A DNA stretch of 64,000 bases from Exiguobacterium sp. FSL W8-0210 (GTDB lineage: Bacteria; Bacillota; Bacilli; Exiguobacteriales; Exiguobacteriaceae). The notes below the pieces were generated by a model. It searched no databases, was not told the origin of the DNA, and saw only the letters and a program-made list of their open reading frames with translations. The position numbers were made by a program, and so were the translations under genes. The DNA lies in assembly GCF_038006045.1 (NCBI RefSeq), contig NZ_JBBOUK010000001.1:217001-281000 (forward strand). The letters run 5' to 3'. Below are positions 7,649 through 15,968 of the stretch, piece by piece; position 1 is the stretch's first letter, and each line of letters opens with the position of its first letter.

Positions 7649-8493
7649 TCTTAAAAATTGTAGAGTTTCTTCGGAGAAAGTATACAATCACCGCCATTCT
7701 TAGCGCTTTGAATGTACCAAGAGCAAGCTATTACCGTTGGATTAAGGAATCTGTGAAAGCACCTTCGGTGCTCGAAAAAACCGTCATTGAACTAAGTAAA
7801 CAGACGAAGTATCGGAATGGACATCGAAAAATAAAGGCATTATTACAGCAAATCTATCAGTTAAAAGCCAATCGGAATACCGTACAGAAAATCATGCAAA
7901 AACACCATCTCCAATGTCGGATCAAGCCGAAGCGAAGATGGAAGTCTCAAGGTGAGCGCATCATAACGGTACCGGATCTCATCAAGCGCGATTTCACAGC
8001 AAGTAAACCGAATCAAAAGTGGGTGACGGATATCACCTATATCCAATACGGCAGCACGACGAAATATCTTTCCACCATCATGGATCTTTTTAATAACGAA
8101 ATCGTCGCATACAAGTTATACGAGCATCAACAAACGTCTCTTGTGATTGATACGTTGAAGATAGCGCTTGAGAATCGAAACTATCCCGAAGGGGTCATCC
8201 TTCATTCGGACCAAGGAAGTGTCTATACGTCATACGCCTTTCAAGAATTCGTTAAAAGGAATCACCTAACAAGCAGCATGTCTCGTAGAGGAAACTGTTG
8301 GGACAACGCAGTTATCGAATCGTTCCACTCTAATTTAAAGTCCGAGGAATTCCAGTACGTCAAATTTAATTCACTAAGAGACCATGAGGTCTCTGAACGC
8401 GTTACTAATTACTTAAATTACTATAACGAAGAACGAATCCAAGAAAAATTAGGCTACCTGACACCGAAAAAATACGGTGTACAGGCAGCCTAA
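7612..8493 (+). CDS. IS3-family transposase OrfB (DDE integrase domain)
   Basis: This is the catalytic part of the transposase, read after a -1 shift at AAAAAAG (7606-7612). The frame is open from the slip site to the stop at 8493, about 293 codons, whereas the first standalone start is a TTG at 7708 inside a conserved region. The HTH_21-like segment YRNGHRKIKALL precedes an rve integrase core with the acidic triad: D in KWVTDITYI, D in LHSDQGSVY, and E in NAVIESFHSNLKSEE. The C-terminus NYLNYYNEERIQEKLGYLTP is typical of the IS150 branch. The triad is complete, so it is probably active. Confidence 0.9.
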   Translation, partial: VHGNRKRVEKEVVLKIVEFLRRKYTITAILSALNVPRASYYRWIKESVKAPSVLEKTVIELSKQTKYRNGHRKIKALLQQIYQLKANRNTVQKIMQKHHLQCRIKPKRRWKSQGERIITVPDLIKRDFTASKPNQKWVTDITYIQYGSTTKYLSTIMDLFNNEIVAYKLYEHQQTSLVIDTLKIALENRNYPEGVILHSDQGSVYTSYAFQEFVKRNHLTSSMSRRGNCWDNAVIESFHSNLKSEEFQYVKFNSLRDHEVSERVTNYLNYYNEERIQEKLGYLTPKKYGVQAA

Positions 8494-8547
8494 TCAAGGT
8501 GTTTTATATGTGTCTCATATTGCTAGGTCAGTCTAATCTACCGTTTT

Positions 8548-9003
8548 TTATGAAGACGAAGTGAGCGTATCCTCATCCATCGTCAGTAAAATCTTATCGA
8601 AGACGCGAATCATCGTTTCCAGTTCTTCTTCTGTTAAAGTTCCGAAGCGATCTTGTAAATAGTTTCTTCGGACGACCTCGAGTTCCCGAAAAGCACGCTC
8701 TCCGTCATCCGTCAAAGCAAGGACAATCGAGCGACGATCTTCCGTCGAACGCGTCCGTGTGACATATCCTTGTTTATAGAGCTTATCCGTTAAAGCAGTG
8801 ACTTGACTCGTCGCCAGCTCAAATTGTTCCGCAAGAAGTGTCGGACGCTGGGGACCGTTTTCTGAAAGACTCCGTAAGATGAAAAATTCGCTTCGGGTTG
8901 CTGTTCCTTCAAATAGTCGATTAAGTTCACGTCGCAGGGTACGAAGAATGACACGCATTTGTTCCTCGAGTCGGTAAGTCAGCAAATCACGTTCCTGTGG
9001 CAT
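8548..9003 (-). CDS. MarR family transcriptional regulator
   Basis: This 151-residue winged-helix regulator has a DNA-binding helix pair (TLLAEQFELATSQVTALTDKL, residues about 55-75). The wing carries the family signature RTRSTEDRRSIVLALTDDG, which contains the conserved DRR. The ends form the dimer helices. AGAAAGGATG lies about 11 bp before the ATG. The palindrome TTTAGTGTACTAAA, 37 bp upstream of the start codon, is a likely autoregulatory site. No target gene is adjacent on a shared promoter, though the lysine-riboswitch unit is divergent. Its terminator is interrupted by the IS element, so its transcripts may now run antisense into the transposase. Confidence 0.88.
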   Translation of the reverse strand: MPQERDLLTYRLEEQMRVILRTLRRELNRLFEGTATRSEFFILRSLSENGPQRPTLLAEQFELATSQVTALTDKLYKQGYVTRTRSTEDRRSIVLALTDDGERAFRELEVVRRNYLQDRFGTLTEEELETMIRVFDKILLTMDEDTLTSSS

Positions 9004-9039
9004 GCAAGCAGCATCCTTTCTCTCAGTGGACTTCTATCA

Positions 9040-9053
9040 TTTAGTGTACTAAA
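9040..9053. promoter_or_regulatory. probable MarR operator
   Basis: TTTAGTGTACTAAA is a near-perfect palindrome placed in the marR promoter region. The position and symmetry suit a MarR dimer site; binding is inferred. Confidence 0.5.
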
Positions 9054-9099
9054 CATATCGGATTTTTACCATATACTACCCCAGATTCAAAAAAGGCAA

Positions 9100-9129
9100 T
9101 TGACAATTTCGTGGCGGTTTGTGTAATAT
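9100..9129 (+). promoter_or_regulatory. promoter of the lysine riboswitch-lysP unit
   Basis: TTGACA (9100-9105) and TAATAT (9124-9129) are 18 bp apart. Transcription would start near 9136, about 35 bp before the aptamer. Confidence 0.72.
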
Positions 9130-9170
9130 GGCGTAGTAATAACTAATTTAATTCAGTTCTCACTCAACCA

Positions 9171-9357
9171 GTGGGATGGAGGTTGCAGTTCTTAAGAGTA
9201 CGGTTATGGATGTCGTCAAGCGACAAATGAAGTGACCTGAAAGGAAGAATTGCCGAAATCAATCATCGCTTTGAAGATGATCGATTGGGATTAGGTCGAA
9301 TAGGTCTAATACTGTCACAAGTCGGGTATCACTCACTTGTGGAGAGCTATCTTTCAC
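9171..9357 (+). promoter_or_regulatory. lysine riboswitch (L box)
   Basis: The conserved L-box blocks appear in order: GGATGGAGGTTGCAG, CTTAAGAGTA, CCTGAAAGGAAGAATTGCCG, ACTGTCAC and GGAGAGCTATC. The P1 helix pairs GATGG (about 9175) with CTATC (about 9347). It is followed by a strong terminator and a LysP-type permease, so lysine binding should favour termination and lower lysine uptake. Confidence 0.93.
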
Positions 9358-9392
9358 GACGGTAGAATGAGGCGCATCCATTTTATTATGTT

Positions 9393-9436
9393 GCGTTCTC
9401 ATCTTCCATCTGGAAGATGAGGGCGCTTTTTGTTTT
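9393..9436 (+). terminator. riboswitch-controlled terminator before lysP
   Basis: CTCATCTTCC pairs with GGAAGATGAG, extended by GCGTT/GGCGC pairs, then TTTTTGTTTTTT. It ends about 50 bp before the lysP ATG, as expected of an expression platform. Confidence 0.88.
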
Positions 9437-9488
9437 TTCATTCAAAAAGTGTCCTCTCAAAAATTTATTAAAGAGAGAAGCGAACGAA

Positions 9489-10970
9489 ATGAACAATCTA
9501 GATGTGAAACAAACAACAGATTCGACAGCAGAAGGATTAAAACGTGGATTACAAGCCCGTCATATGTCAATGATCGCCATCGGTGGAGCGATCGGAACAG
9601 GACTCTTCATTGCGTCCGGTGCTTCCGTCGCAGCAGCAGGACCAGGTGGGGCGCTCCTATCGTATGCAATCGTTGGTCTGATGGTCTACTTCCTCATGAC
9701 AAGTCTTGGTGAAATGGCAGCGTATATGCCGGTCGCTGGATCCTTCTCGACCTATGGAACGAAATTCGTCGATCCATCATTCGGCTTTGCACTTGGCTGG
9801 AACTACTGGTACAACTGGGCAGTCACGATCGCAGTCGAACTCGTCGCAGCACAAATCGTCATGACGTACTGGTTCCCGGACGTTCCTGGGTTTTACTTCA
9901 GTGCCTTGTTCCTCTTACTCATGATTGGCTTGAACTACTTCTCCGTTAAAGGATTCGGAGAAGCGGAGTATTGGTTTGCGATGATTAAAGTCGTCACCGT
10001 CATCGTCTTCTTAGTCGTCGGTGTTGCGATGATTTTTGGTGTCTTTACATCGGAGCCACCGGTTGGCTTTAAAAACTTTGCTCTTGGCGATGCGCCGTTC
10101 GTTGGTGGAATTCCTGCCGTCATCGGTATCATTCTCGTTGCCGGATTCAGTTTCCAAGGAACGGAACTGGTCGGGATTGCCGCGGGTGAATCGGAAGATC
10201 CGAAAAAGAATGTTCCAAAAGCAGTCAAACAAGTCTTCTGGCGTATTTTGCTTTTCTACGTCTTCGCGATTTTCGTCATCGGAATGCTCATTCCATATAC
10301 GAGCCCGAACTTGGTTTCCAATGACATTACGGACGTCGCGGTTAGTCCGTTTACGCTCGTCTTTGAAAAAGCGGGTCTTGCCTTCTCAGCAGCACTCATG
10401 AACGCCGTCATCTTGACGTCTGTTCTATCTGCCGGAAACTCAGGTATGTATGCTTCGACTCGGATGCTTTATACACTTGCTCGCCAAGGCGATGCACCGA
10501 AGTTGTTCGCGAAAGTATCGAAAAACGGTGTACCGCGTAACGCTTTGCTCGCAACAGGAGCAGTCGGTGCGCTCTGCTTCTTGACGTCAATGTTTGGTGG
10601 ACAAGTCTACTTGTGGTTACTCAATGCTTCCGGTATGACAGGCTTCATCGCATGGCTCGGGATTGCAATCAGTCACTATCGTTTCCGTAAAGGATTCCTT
10701 GCGCAAGGTCACTCGTTGAAAGACTTACCATATGTTGCACCAGCATTCCCATTCGGTCCGCTGTTCGCCTTTGGTCTTTGTTTCCTCGTCATCGTCGGTC
10801 AAAACTATGCCGCATTCCTCGCGGATCAAATTGATTGGGTCGGAATTGCCGCAACGTATGTTGGTATTCCATTATTCCTTGCCTTTTGGTTAGGACATAA
10901 ATTCAAAAACCGGACGTCAATCGTTCGTTATGACGAGATGGACTTCCAGGAACATCCACGTCAATCATAA
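9489..10970 (+). CDS. lysP: lysine-specific APC-family permease
   Basis: This 493-residue, 12-helix amino acid permease probably imports lysine with protons. The first helix motif SMIAIGGAIGTGLFIASG and the loop GESEDPKKNVPKAVKQVFWR are hallmarks of the LysP/AAT group. The substrate call rests mainly on the lysine riboswitch and terminator directly upstream. An upstream in-frame start (9417) lies inside the terminator hairpin and is not credible; the ATG at 9489 begins MNNLDVKQ, after a weak purine-rich AAAGAGAG site. It is a single-gene unit followed by a palindrome-rich spacer. When lysine is scarce the leader should read through. Confidence 0.92.
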   Translation: MNNLDVKQTTDSTAEGLKRGLQARHMSMIAIGGAIGTGLFIASGASVAAAGPGGALLSYAIVGLMVYFLMTSLGEMAAYMPVAGSFSTYGTKFVDPSFGFALGWNYWYNWAVTIAVELVAAQIVMTYWFPDVPGFYFSALFLLLMIGLNYFSVKGFGEAEYWFAMIKVVTVIVFLVVGVAMIFGVFTSEPPVGFKNFALGDAPFVGGIPAVIGIILVAGFSFQGTELVGIAAGESEDPKKNVPKAVKQVFWRILLFYVFAIFVIGMLIPYTSPNLVSNDITDVAVSPFTLVFEKAGLAFSAALMNAVILTSVLSAGNSGMYASTRMLYTLARQGDAPKLFAKVSKNGVPRNALLATGAVGALCFLTSMFGGQVYLWLLNASGMTGFIAWLGIAISHYRFRKGFLAQGHSLKDLPYVAPAFPFGPLFAFGLCFLVIVGQNYAAFLADQIDWVGIAATYVGIPLFLAFWLGHKFKNRTSIVRYDEMDFQEHPRQS

Positions 10971-11015
10971 TGTGTGAACCACCTTCTATAAATGAAGGTG
11001 ATTGAGATTGAAGAC

Positions 11016-11065
11016 AAAGTGCAATTTTTCTCTGATGAGTCTGGTGAGAAAGATTGCGCTTTTTT
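11016..11065 (+). terminator. intrinsic terminator after lysP
   Basis: AAAGTGCAATTTTTCTC (11016-11032) pairs with GAGAAAGATTGCGCTTT (11046-11062), followed by a T-run. It is the first functional-looking terminator after lysP, because the hairpin at 10977 has lost its T-run. Confidence 0.7.
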
Positions 11066-11378
11066 GTTCGTTTCGAATCGTTTTCCTGGGACAAGCATCG
11101 CGCCGCTTCGCTTCGCTGCAGGGTCGCTCTTGCTTGTTTTTCCCTAGGAAGCGATGTCGAGTGAACAAAACGCTTTTTCGATTCTCCTTCCGGGTATAAA
11201 GAAGAAGGACACGTTACACGCCGCCACTCCTACAGGAAAAAGCGCAATTTTGCGCTGTCAGAGACAAACAAGACCCGTTTTCCTGCTTGAATGAAGCGGG
11301 AAAACTGGCTTGTGTCTCGCCTGAGGAAAGGGCGTGAAGACGAGTCATTTTTGAGTCAGCCCATTTTTCTGCAATCGG

Positions 11379-11410
11379 AACCACCTTTTATAAATGAAGG
11401 TGGTTTTTTA
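11379..11410 (+). terminator. intrinsic terminator at the end of the palindromic element
   Basis: AACCACCTT, loop TTATAAATG, AAGGTGGTT, then TTTTTT. It is nearly identical to the degenerate hairpin at 10977-11003. Confidence 0.72.
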
Positions 11411-11419
11411 TTCCCTTAA

Positions 11420-11435
11420 ATGAAAACGTTTTCTA
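11420..11435. promoter_or_regulatory. cre site (CcpA) upstream of the symporter gene
   Basis: ATGAAAACGTTTTCTA matches the extended consensus WTGAAARCGYTTTCWN at every position. It lies about 90 bp before the symporter start, which suggests carbon catabolite control. Whether it represses or activates cannot be told, because the promoter is not clear. Confidence 0.72.
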
Positions 11436-11522
11436 AAATATAGTTTTGAAAAAGTATAAAAAAGGAATCAATGAATAAGTATTCAAAAATAGAAATATGA
11501 ATAAAGAATAGGGGGAAGACGC

Positions 11523-13283
11523 ATGACTACATCTGAATTATTTTTCACATTAGGTTCTGCAGCGTTTTTCATGTTGCTCGTTGCCTACATATCCTATCGA
11601 TTGACGCGTGGGAAAACACAAGGCGTCGATGAATACTTCTTAGCCGGACGAGGATTAAGTGGCGTTTTCATTGCCGGATCGCTACTGCTGACGAATTTGT
11701 CGGCAGAACAATTAATTGGACTTAACGGGCAATCCTTCATGGGAAACATGTCGAGCATGGCGTGGGAAGTCACGGCAGGATTTGCTGCGATTATCATGGC
11801 CATCTATCTGCTCCCGAAGTTTCTCGGGCTTGGGATCTCGACGTTACCGGAATACTTAAGTCACCGGTATGACGAGACGGTGCGCCGGATGACAGTCTTA
11901 CTCTTTTTGCTTGGATATATGTGCGTCACGATTCCTTCGATGCTTTATTCAGGTGGGATAGCTGTCTTGCAGCTGTTCGATGTTCCGGAACTATTTGGTC
12001 TTAGTTATACGCAATCCCTTTGGTTAGTCGTCTGGATCGTTGGGATCATCGGAGCAATTTATGCGATTTTTGGAGGACTACGTGCGGTGGCTGTCTCAGA
12101 TACCTTGAACGGGATTGGGCTCGTCTTCGTCGGATTCCTAGTTCCGGTACTCGGCTTTATCACACTGGGTAACGGGAATTTACTTCAAGGGATGAAGACG
12201 ATTGCGACTGTGCAACCGGAGAAGCTGAACGCAATTGGAAGTTCAACCGATGCCGTTCCGTTCTTCTCGATTTTCACGGGTATCCTATTTGCGAACTTAT
12301 TTTATTGGTCACTCAATCAATATGTCATTCAACGTGTGCTCGGGGCAAAAGATTTGAAGGAAGGACAGAAGGGCGTTCTCATGACAGGATTCTTGAAGTT
12401 ATTAGTTCCAATCTTCATGCTGATTCCTGGGATCATTGCCTATCACTTGTATGGGAACACACTAACGAGCGGTGATTTATCTTATCCTCGACTCATTACG
12501 GAGTTACTGCCGGTCTCGCTGATGGGATTTTTCTTGGCTGTCTTACTCGGAGCTGTCTTCAGTTCGTTTAACTCGTTGCTAAACAGTATTGCGACACTTT
12601 TCGTCCTCGATATCTATCAGCCGGTGTTTGCGAAAGAGGCGAGTGACGAACATTTGATTCGTGTCAGTAAATGGTTCGGAACGATCGTTGCTTTAATCTC
12701 TTTCGTCATCGCACCATTCTTGATGTACGCGCCGGACGGCTTATGGAGTTTGATCCGACAATTCACAGGATTTTTCAACATTCCGATTCTCGTCATCGTA
12801 TTAATGGGGATTTTCATGAAACGAATTCCGGCGATTGCGGCGAAAATCGTCATTGTCTTTCACGTGTTCGCGTATTACTTATTCGTCTTCGGTTTCAAAC
12901 AACTGTTCGGCTGGGATCATGGCATTAGCTATATTCATGGATACGGTATTCTACTCGTGATTGAAGTGCTATTCATGGTATTCATGGGGTATCGTTACCC
13001 AGCCGTCCAGTCAAGAAAGGTCAATCGACGACAGTCTGTCGAGCTCACTCCATGGAAGTTCGCGATTCCAGTATCGATCCTATTATGTACATCAATCATT
13101 TGGACGTACGTTCTGTTTTCAAAGATCGGACTGGCTTCGACAGCAGGTGTCGTGTCGAGTTGGTTCTGGCAGGTCACGTTAGGACTTGTCATTGCGACGA
13201 TCGTATTATGGCGTGTGTCGCTAAACGCTTGGGAGGCGAAGTACCGGACCTATCTCGAAGAAGAGTACCGTCAAGTCGAATAA
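11523..13283 (+). CDS. sodium:solute symporter (SSS family, sugar-type)
   Basis: This 586-residue, roughly 14-helix Na+-coupled importer has the core motif DEYFLAGRGLSG near residue 36 and LLLTNLSAEQLIGLNGQSF near 60-78. The latter resembles the sodium-site region of vSGLT and YidK sugar symporters more than PutP. LFYWSLNQYVIQRVLGAKDLKEGQKG near residue 260-285 is another SGLT-like block. GGGGGAAG precedes the ATG at 11523. The perfect cre site upstream fits a carbon-source transporter under CcpA. A small two-helix gene follows and may be co-transcribed. The exact sugar or other substrate cannot be told from the sequence. Confidence 0.85.
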   Translation: MTTSELFFTLGSAAFFMLLVAYISYRLTRGKTQGVDEYFLAGRGLSGVFIAGSLLLTNLSAEQLIGLNGQSFMGNMSSMAWEVTAGFAAIIMAIYLLPKFLGLGISTLPEYLSHRYDETVRRMTVLLFLLGYMCVTIPSMLYSGGIAVLQLFDVPELFGLSYTQSLWLVVWIVGIIGAIYAIFGGLRAVAVSDTLNGIGLVFVGFLVPVLGFITLGNGNLLQGMKTIATVQPEKLNAIGSSTDAVPFFSIFTGILFANLFYWSLNQYVIQRVLGAKDLKEGQKGVLMTGFLKLLVPIFMLIPGIIAYHLYGNTLTSGDLSYPRLITELLPVSLMGFFLAVLLGAVFSSFNSLLNSIATLFVLDIYQPVFAKEASDEHLIRVSKWFGTIVALISFVIAPFLMYAPDGLWSLIRQFTGFFNIPILVIVLMGIFMKRIPAIAAKIVIVFHVFAYYLFVFGFKQLFGWDHGISYIHGYGILLVIEVLFMVFMGYRYPAVQSRKVNRRQSVELTPWKFAIPVSILLCTSIIWTYVLFSKIGLASTAGVVSSWFWQVTLGLVIATIVLWRVSLNAWEAKYRTYLEEEYRQVE

Positions 13284-13343
13284 TCCTCTCGCAGAAGGCA
13301 TGACATATCAGGTAAGATGAAAGAAAAACAGGAGGCGATCTTC

Positions 13344-13526
13344 TTGAATTACTGGTACCACTTTAAGCGTGCCTTCCTACCGATCGCATTATTGCTTGTG
13401 ACGCTTGCCTTGTACCAAATGATTTATCGTTTGAATAACATCTGGTATTCGTTTGGAGGACTTCTTCTTGTCTTTGCGGCGATTTACTTCGTCATGCGTC
13501 GTCTAAAAGCGAACCCAGAGGATTGA
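13344..13526 (+). CDS. small two-helix membrane protein
   Basis: I do not recognise this protein of 60 residues. Two hydrophobic segments (FLPIALLLVTLALYQMIY and WYSFGGLLLVFAAIYFVM) are joined by the short polar turn RLNN. It ends in the basic RRLKANPED. The start is set by AGGAGG at 13330-13335, which is 8 bp before the TTG at 13344. An in-frame ATG at 13317 is less likely, because the Shine-Dalgarno site would then fall inside the gene. It lies 60 bp after the symporter and may be in its operon, but SSS transporters do not normally need such a subunit. Confidence 0.6.
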   Translation: MNYWYHFKRAFLPIALLLVTLALYQMIYRLNNIWYSFGGLLLVFAAIYFVMRRLKANPED

Positions 13527-13539
13527 ATGAGCAGGAAAG

Positions 13540-13568
13540 TTGAGTCCATTCTCTGAACGCGGTAAAAT
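13540..13568 (+). promoter_or_regulatory. msrAB promoter
   Basis: TTGAGT (13540-13545) and TAAAAT (13563-13568) with 17 bp between, directly upstream of AGGAGGGG and the msrAB ATG. Confidence 0.62.
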
Positions 13569-13595
13569 AGACACATACAGAGGAGGGGAAGATAG

Positions 13596-14543
13596 ATGGC
13601 AAAAGCAATATTTGCAGGTGGTTGTTTCTGGTGCATGGTCAAGCCATTCCATAAATATGATGGTGTAGAGCAGGTCATTTCAGGATATACCGGTGGTCAT
13701 ACAGAGAACCCGACTTATAAAGAGGTCTGTTCGGAAACGACAGGTCATTTGGAGGCGGTTGAAGTCACGTACGATCCGTCCGTCATTACGTACGAAGAAT
13801 TACTCGAGATTTTCTGGCGTCAAATCGACCCGACAGATGGCGGAGGTCAATTCAATGACCGTGGTGAATCCTACCAACCGGCTATCTTTTATGTCGATGA
13901 AGCACAGCGTGAGGCAGCTGAACGTTCGAAAGCAGAGCTTGACGCATCAGGACGCTTCTCACGTCCGGTCGCGGTAGAGATTCGTCCAGAAAAGCCGTTT
14001 TGGCCAGCCGAAGAATATCATCAAGATTATTATAAAAAGAATCCGTTCCGTTATCAGATGTATAGTGTCGGCTCAGGTCGCGCGAAATTCATCAAGGATG
14101 CGTGGAAGGATCACAGTAAGGAAAAAGAACTGAAAGAACGTCTGACACCGATTCAGTATAAAGTCACACAAGAGAACGGGACGGAACCCGCTTTCCGTAA
14201 CGAATACTGGGATGAAGAACGTCCAGGTCTTTATGTCGACATCGTCGATGGCACACCACTCTTCACATCAAAAGATAAATTCCAGTCAAACTGTGGTTGG
14301 CCGAGCTTCGCTAAACCGATTTCAGAAGACAAGACGGAAGTCGAACTCGACACGAGTCACGGGATGACGCGGACGGAAGTGCGTTCTGCGAATGCAGATA
14401 GTCATCTCGGTCATATCTTCGATGATGGTCCGACCGAACTTGGCGGTCTTCGCTATTGTATCAACTCAGCAGCGTTACGATTTATTCCGCTTGAAGAGCT
14501 TGATTCGGCAGGATATGGGGAATATAAAAAACATTTCGAGTAA
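13596..14543 (+). CDS. msrAB: bifunctional peptide methionine sulfoxide reductase MsrA/MsrB
   Basis: This 315-residue fusion repairs both epimers of methionine sulfoxide in proteins. The MsrA domain (about 1-155) opens with GGCFWCM, whose first Cys is catalytic, and has [15 protein letters not shown] and the EEYHQDYY substrate region. The MsrB domain (about 175-310) has CGWPSF, the [12 protein letters not shown] block and the catalytic Cys in [13 protein letters not shown]. The zinc-binding CxxC pairs of many MsrB proteins are not evident, which is normal for one MsrB subgroup. The order MsrA-MsrB is the common fusion. It has its own promoter and a strong terminator, so it is a single-gene unit. 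Confidence 0.94.
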   Translation: MAKAIFAGGCFWCMVKPFHKYDGVEQVISGYTGGHTENPTYKEVCSETTGHLEAVEVTYDPSVITYEELLEIFWRQIDPTDGGGQFNDRGESYQPAIFYVDEAQREAAERSKAELDASGRFSRPVAVEIRPEKPFWPAEEYHQDYYKKNPFRYQMYSVGSGRAKFIKDAWKDHSKEKELKERLTPIQYKVTQENGTEPAFRNEYWDEERPGLYVDIVDGTPLFTSKDKFQSNCGWPSFAKPISEDKTEVELDTSHGMTRTEVRSANADSHLGHIFDDGPTELGGLRYCINSAALRFIPLEELDSAGYGEYKKHFE

Positions 14544-14551
14544 CATGTAAG

Positions 14552-14588
14552 GAGCAGTCAAACGATTTCGTTTTGACTGCTCTTTTTT
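14552..14588 (+). terminator. intrinsic terminator of msrAB
   Basis: GAGCAGTCAAA pairs with TTTGACTGCTC (14552-14582), followed by TTTTTT. Confidence 0.88.
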
Positions 14589-14610
14589 CAAATGGAAGGG
14601 AGAGAATCGA

Positions 14611-15906
14611 ATGTTTCGACCCATATATGAAGAGATTCGACAAATGACGATTGCGAAGGTACTTGATTTTTACGATCATGAAATTCGTCAGCTCAATGAG
14701 CAAGCACGTCAGGAAAAGTACGACAAGATGAGTTTGAGTCCATTTCGCTTTTTCCGCGGGAGTTCACATCTGTTTTATTATGACGTGACGCGAATCCCTC
14801 TTGGTTTTGATACACCTCGTGATAAACCGACGTGGATTCAAGGCGATCTTCACTTTGAGAATTTTGGTGTTCATGGCAATGCGAAGGGAGAGATCATCTA
14901 CGATATCAATGATTTTGATGAAGGGTACTTAGGATCTTATTTATATGATTTGATTCGCATGGCGGTCTCCGTCCGGTTGTTCGCTGAAGAGGCAGGATAC
15001 GATCCGACTCCTGCGATTCGAAATTATGTTCTCGAATACTTACACGATTTAAAAAAGTACGCTCTCGGAAAAGATCCGAGTGATGTCTGCTTTACGCGGG
15101 ATAATACAAAAGGACCAATCAAGAAGTTAATCAAGAAAGCAGAAAAAAAACGTGAAGAATTAATGGGGGAGCGAACAGAACTGGTAGATGGCGTGAGACG
15201 ATTTTGTACACTCCCGGATATGGAAGCAGTAGATGACGCGACACGAGCAGCAATTGAATCTGCCTGGCCTTCCTACATCGAGACGATCGACACCGAGGAT
15301 CGCCGTGAGGAATCGTTCTATACGATCAAGGATATCGTTCGTAAATTAGACAGCGGAACAGCATCTATTGGTCTCGAGCGCTATTACATCTTGATTGAGG
15401 GCGAAGGGGGAGAAGAAGATTTGATTCTTGAGATGAAACAAGCGCAAACGTCTGTCCCTTCGTTATTCCTGCCCGTTTATCGTCCAGAAGCAGAAACCGT
15501 TCATCAAGGGAGACGGGTCATCACGTCGCAAAAGGCGATGCAGGCACATGAAGATCCATATCTTGGTTATCTGACGATTGAAAAAAAGGAATATTATGTA
15601 CGCGAGCGCTCACCGTACAAGAAAAAACTAAAGGCGAAGCATATAAAAAGTCAGGAAGACCTTGAGAACGTGTTATGTATTCAAGGTCAAATTACCGCGA
15701 AAATCCATGCGCGGGCAGATCAAGATGCGGGACTTCAAGAAAAAATATTAACCCATCATGCGGATGTTGAAATCATTCAAGCTATCGGTGTCTCAGACAC
15801 TGCTTTTTTGGAGCAGATCGAGCGTTGGTCAGAAGCTTATGTCATGCGAACAAAGCTGGATTACCAAGTGTTTTTAGAATGGACGAAGACGTGGAAAACG
15901 ACTTAA
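14611..15906 (+). CDS. DUF2252 family protein
   Basis: This 431-residue protein of uncharacterised family DUF2252 has remote kinase-like features. The signatures are WIQGDLHFENFGVHG near residue 75-88 and IIYDINDFDEGYLGSYLYDL near 95-113. These resemble the HGDxHxxN and DFD catalytic and metal-binding loops of aminoglycoside-phosphotransferase-like kinases, but they come early in the chain, which suggests a permuted or divergent fold. SPFRFFRGS near the N-terminus is also typical. The substrate is unknown. GGAAGGGAG precedes the ATG. It is monocistronic, between two terminators. Confidence 0.85.
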   Translation: MFRPIYEEIRQMTIAKVLDFYDHEIRQLNEQARQEKYDKMSLSPFRFFRGSSHLFYYDVTRIPLGFDTPRDKPTWIQGDLHFENFGVHGNAKGEIIYDINDFDEGYLGSYLYDLIRMAVSVRLFAEEAGYDPTPAIRNYVLEYLHDLKKYALGKDPSDVCFTRDNTKGPIKKLIKKAEKKREELMGERTELVDGVRRFCTLPDMEAVDDATRAAIESAWPSYIETIDTEDRREESFYTIKDIVRKLDSGTASIGLERYYILIEGEGGEEDLILEMKQAQTSVPSLFLPVYRPEAETVHQGRRVITSQKAMQAHEDPYLGYLTIEKKEYYVRERSPYKKKLKAKHIKSQEDLENVLCIQGQITAKIHARADQDAGLQEKILTHHADVEIIQAIGVSDTAFLEQIERWSEAYVMRTKLDYQVFLEWTKTWKTT

Positions 15907-15926
15907 AACGTGGACTGAAAAAGGAG

Positions 15927-15968
15927 AAAAATATCGGTATGTAACATCTGTTGCATACCGATATTTTT
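15927..15968 (+). terminator. intrinsic terminator of the DUF2252 gene
   Basis: AAAAATATCGGTATG pairs with CATACCGATATTTTT over 15 bp. It is nearly symmetric and could work on both strands. Confidence 0.85.

Larger units (their letters stand above)
7263..8517 (+). mobile_element. IS3-family (IS150-group-like) insertion sequence
   Basis: The element is about 1,255 bp with ends TGAGACAATATAAAACACCTT (7263-7283) and, inverted, TGAGACACATATAAAACACCTT (8517-8496). It therefore begins TG and ends CA as IS3 elements do. It carries overlapping orfA and orfB with an A AAA AAG slip site. Both frames look intact. No clear target duplication borders these ends; a 3-bp ATT duplication appears only if each end is moved out by one base. 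Confidence 0.88.
7227..8549. terminator. intrinsic terminator split by an IS element
   Basis: CATAAAAAACGGTAGA (7224-7239) and its exact complement TCTACCGTTTTTTATG (8537-8552) face each other across the IS3-family element. Joined, they would make a 16-bp stem with T-runs on both strands, overlapping the marR stop codon, so this was probably the marR terminator. Sequence just inside the arms also pairs weakly. Confidence 0.7.
10977..11410. repeat. palindrome-rich intergenic element
   Basis: This roughly 430-bp stretch has no credible gene. Its two ends are near copies of one hairpin: AACCACCTTC/GAAGGTGATT (10977-11003) and AACCACCTT/AAGGTGGTT (11379-11405). Between them are nested inverted repeats: 11016-11062, a roughly 100-nt one at 11066-11166 (GTTCGTTTCG to GTCGAGTGAAC, with TGCTTG and CAAGCA arms inside), AGCGCAATTTTGCGCT at 11241-11256, and 11261-11318 (GAGACA to TGTCTC). 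It could be a MITE-like or otherwise repeated element, or a structured RNA. Confidence 0.55.

Noticed and set aside
7259-8521. 3-bp ATT target duplication at the first IS element
   Set aside because: It appears only if each end is moved out by one base, which breaks the TG/CA ends; the support is too weak.
9417-9488. Upstream extension of the lysP frame
   Set aside because: It would start inside the riboswitch terminator hairpin; the ATG at 9489 gives the normal permease N-terminus.
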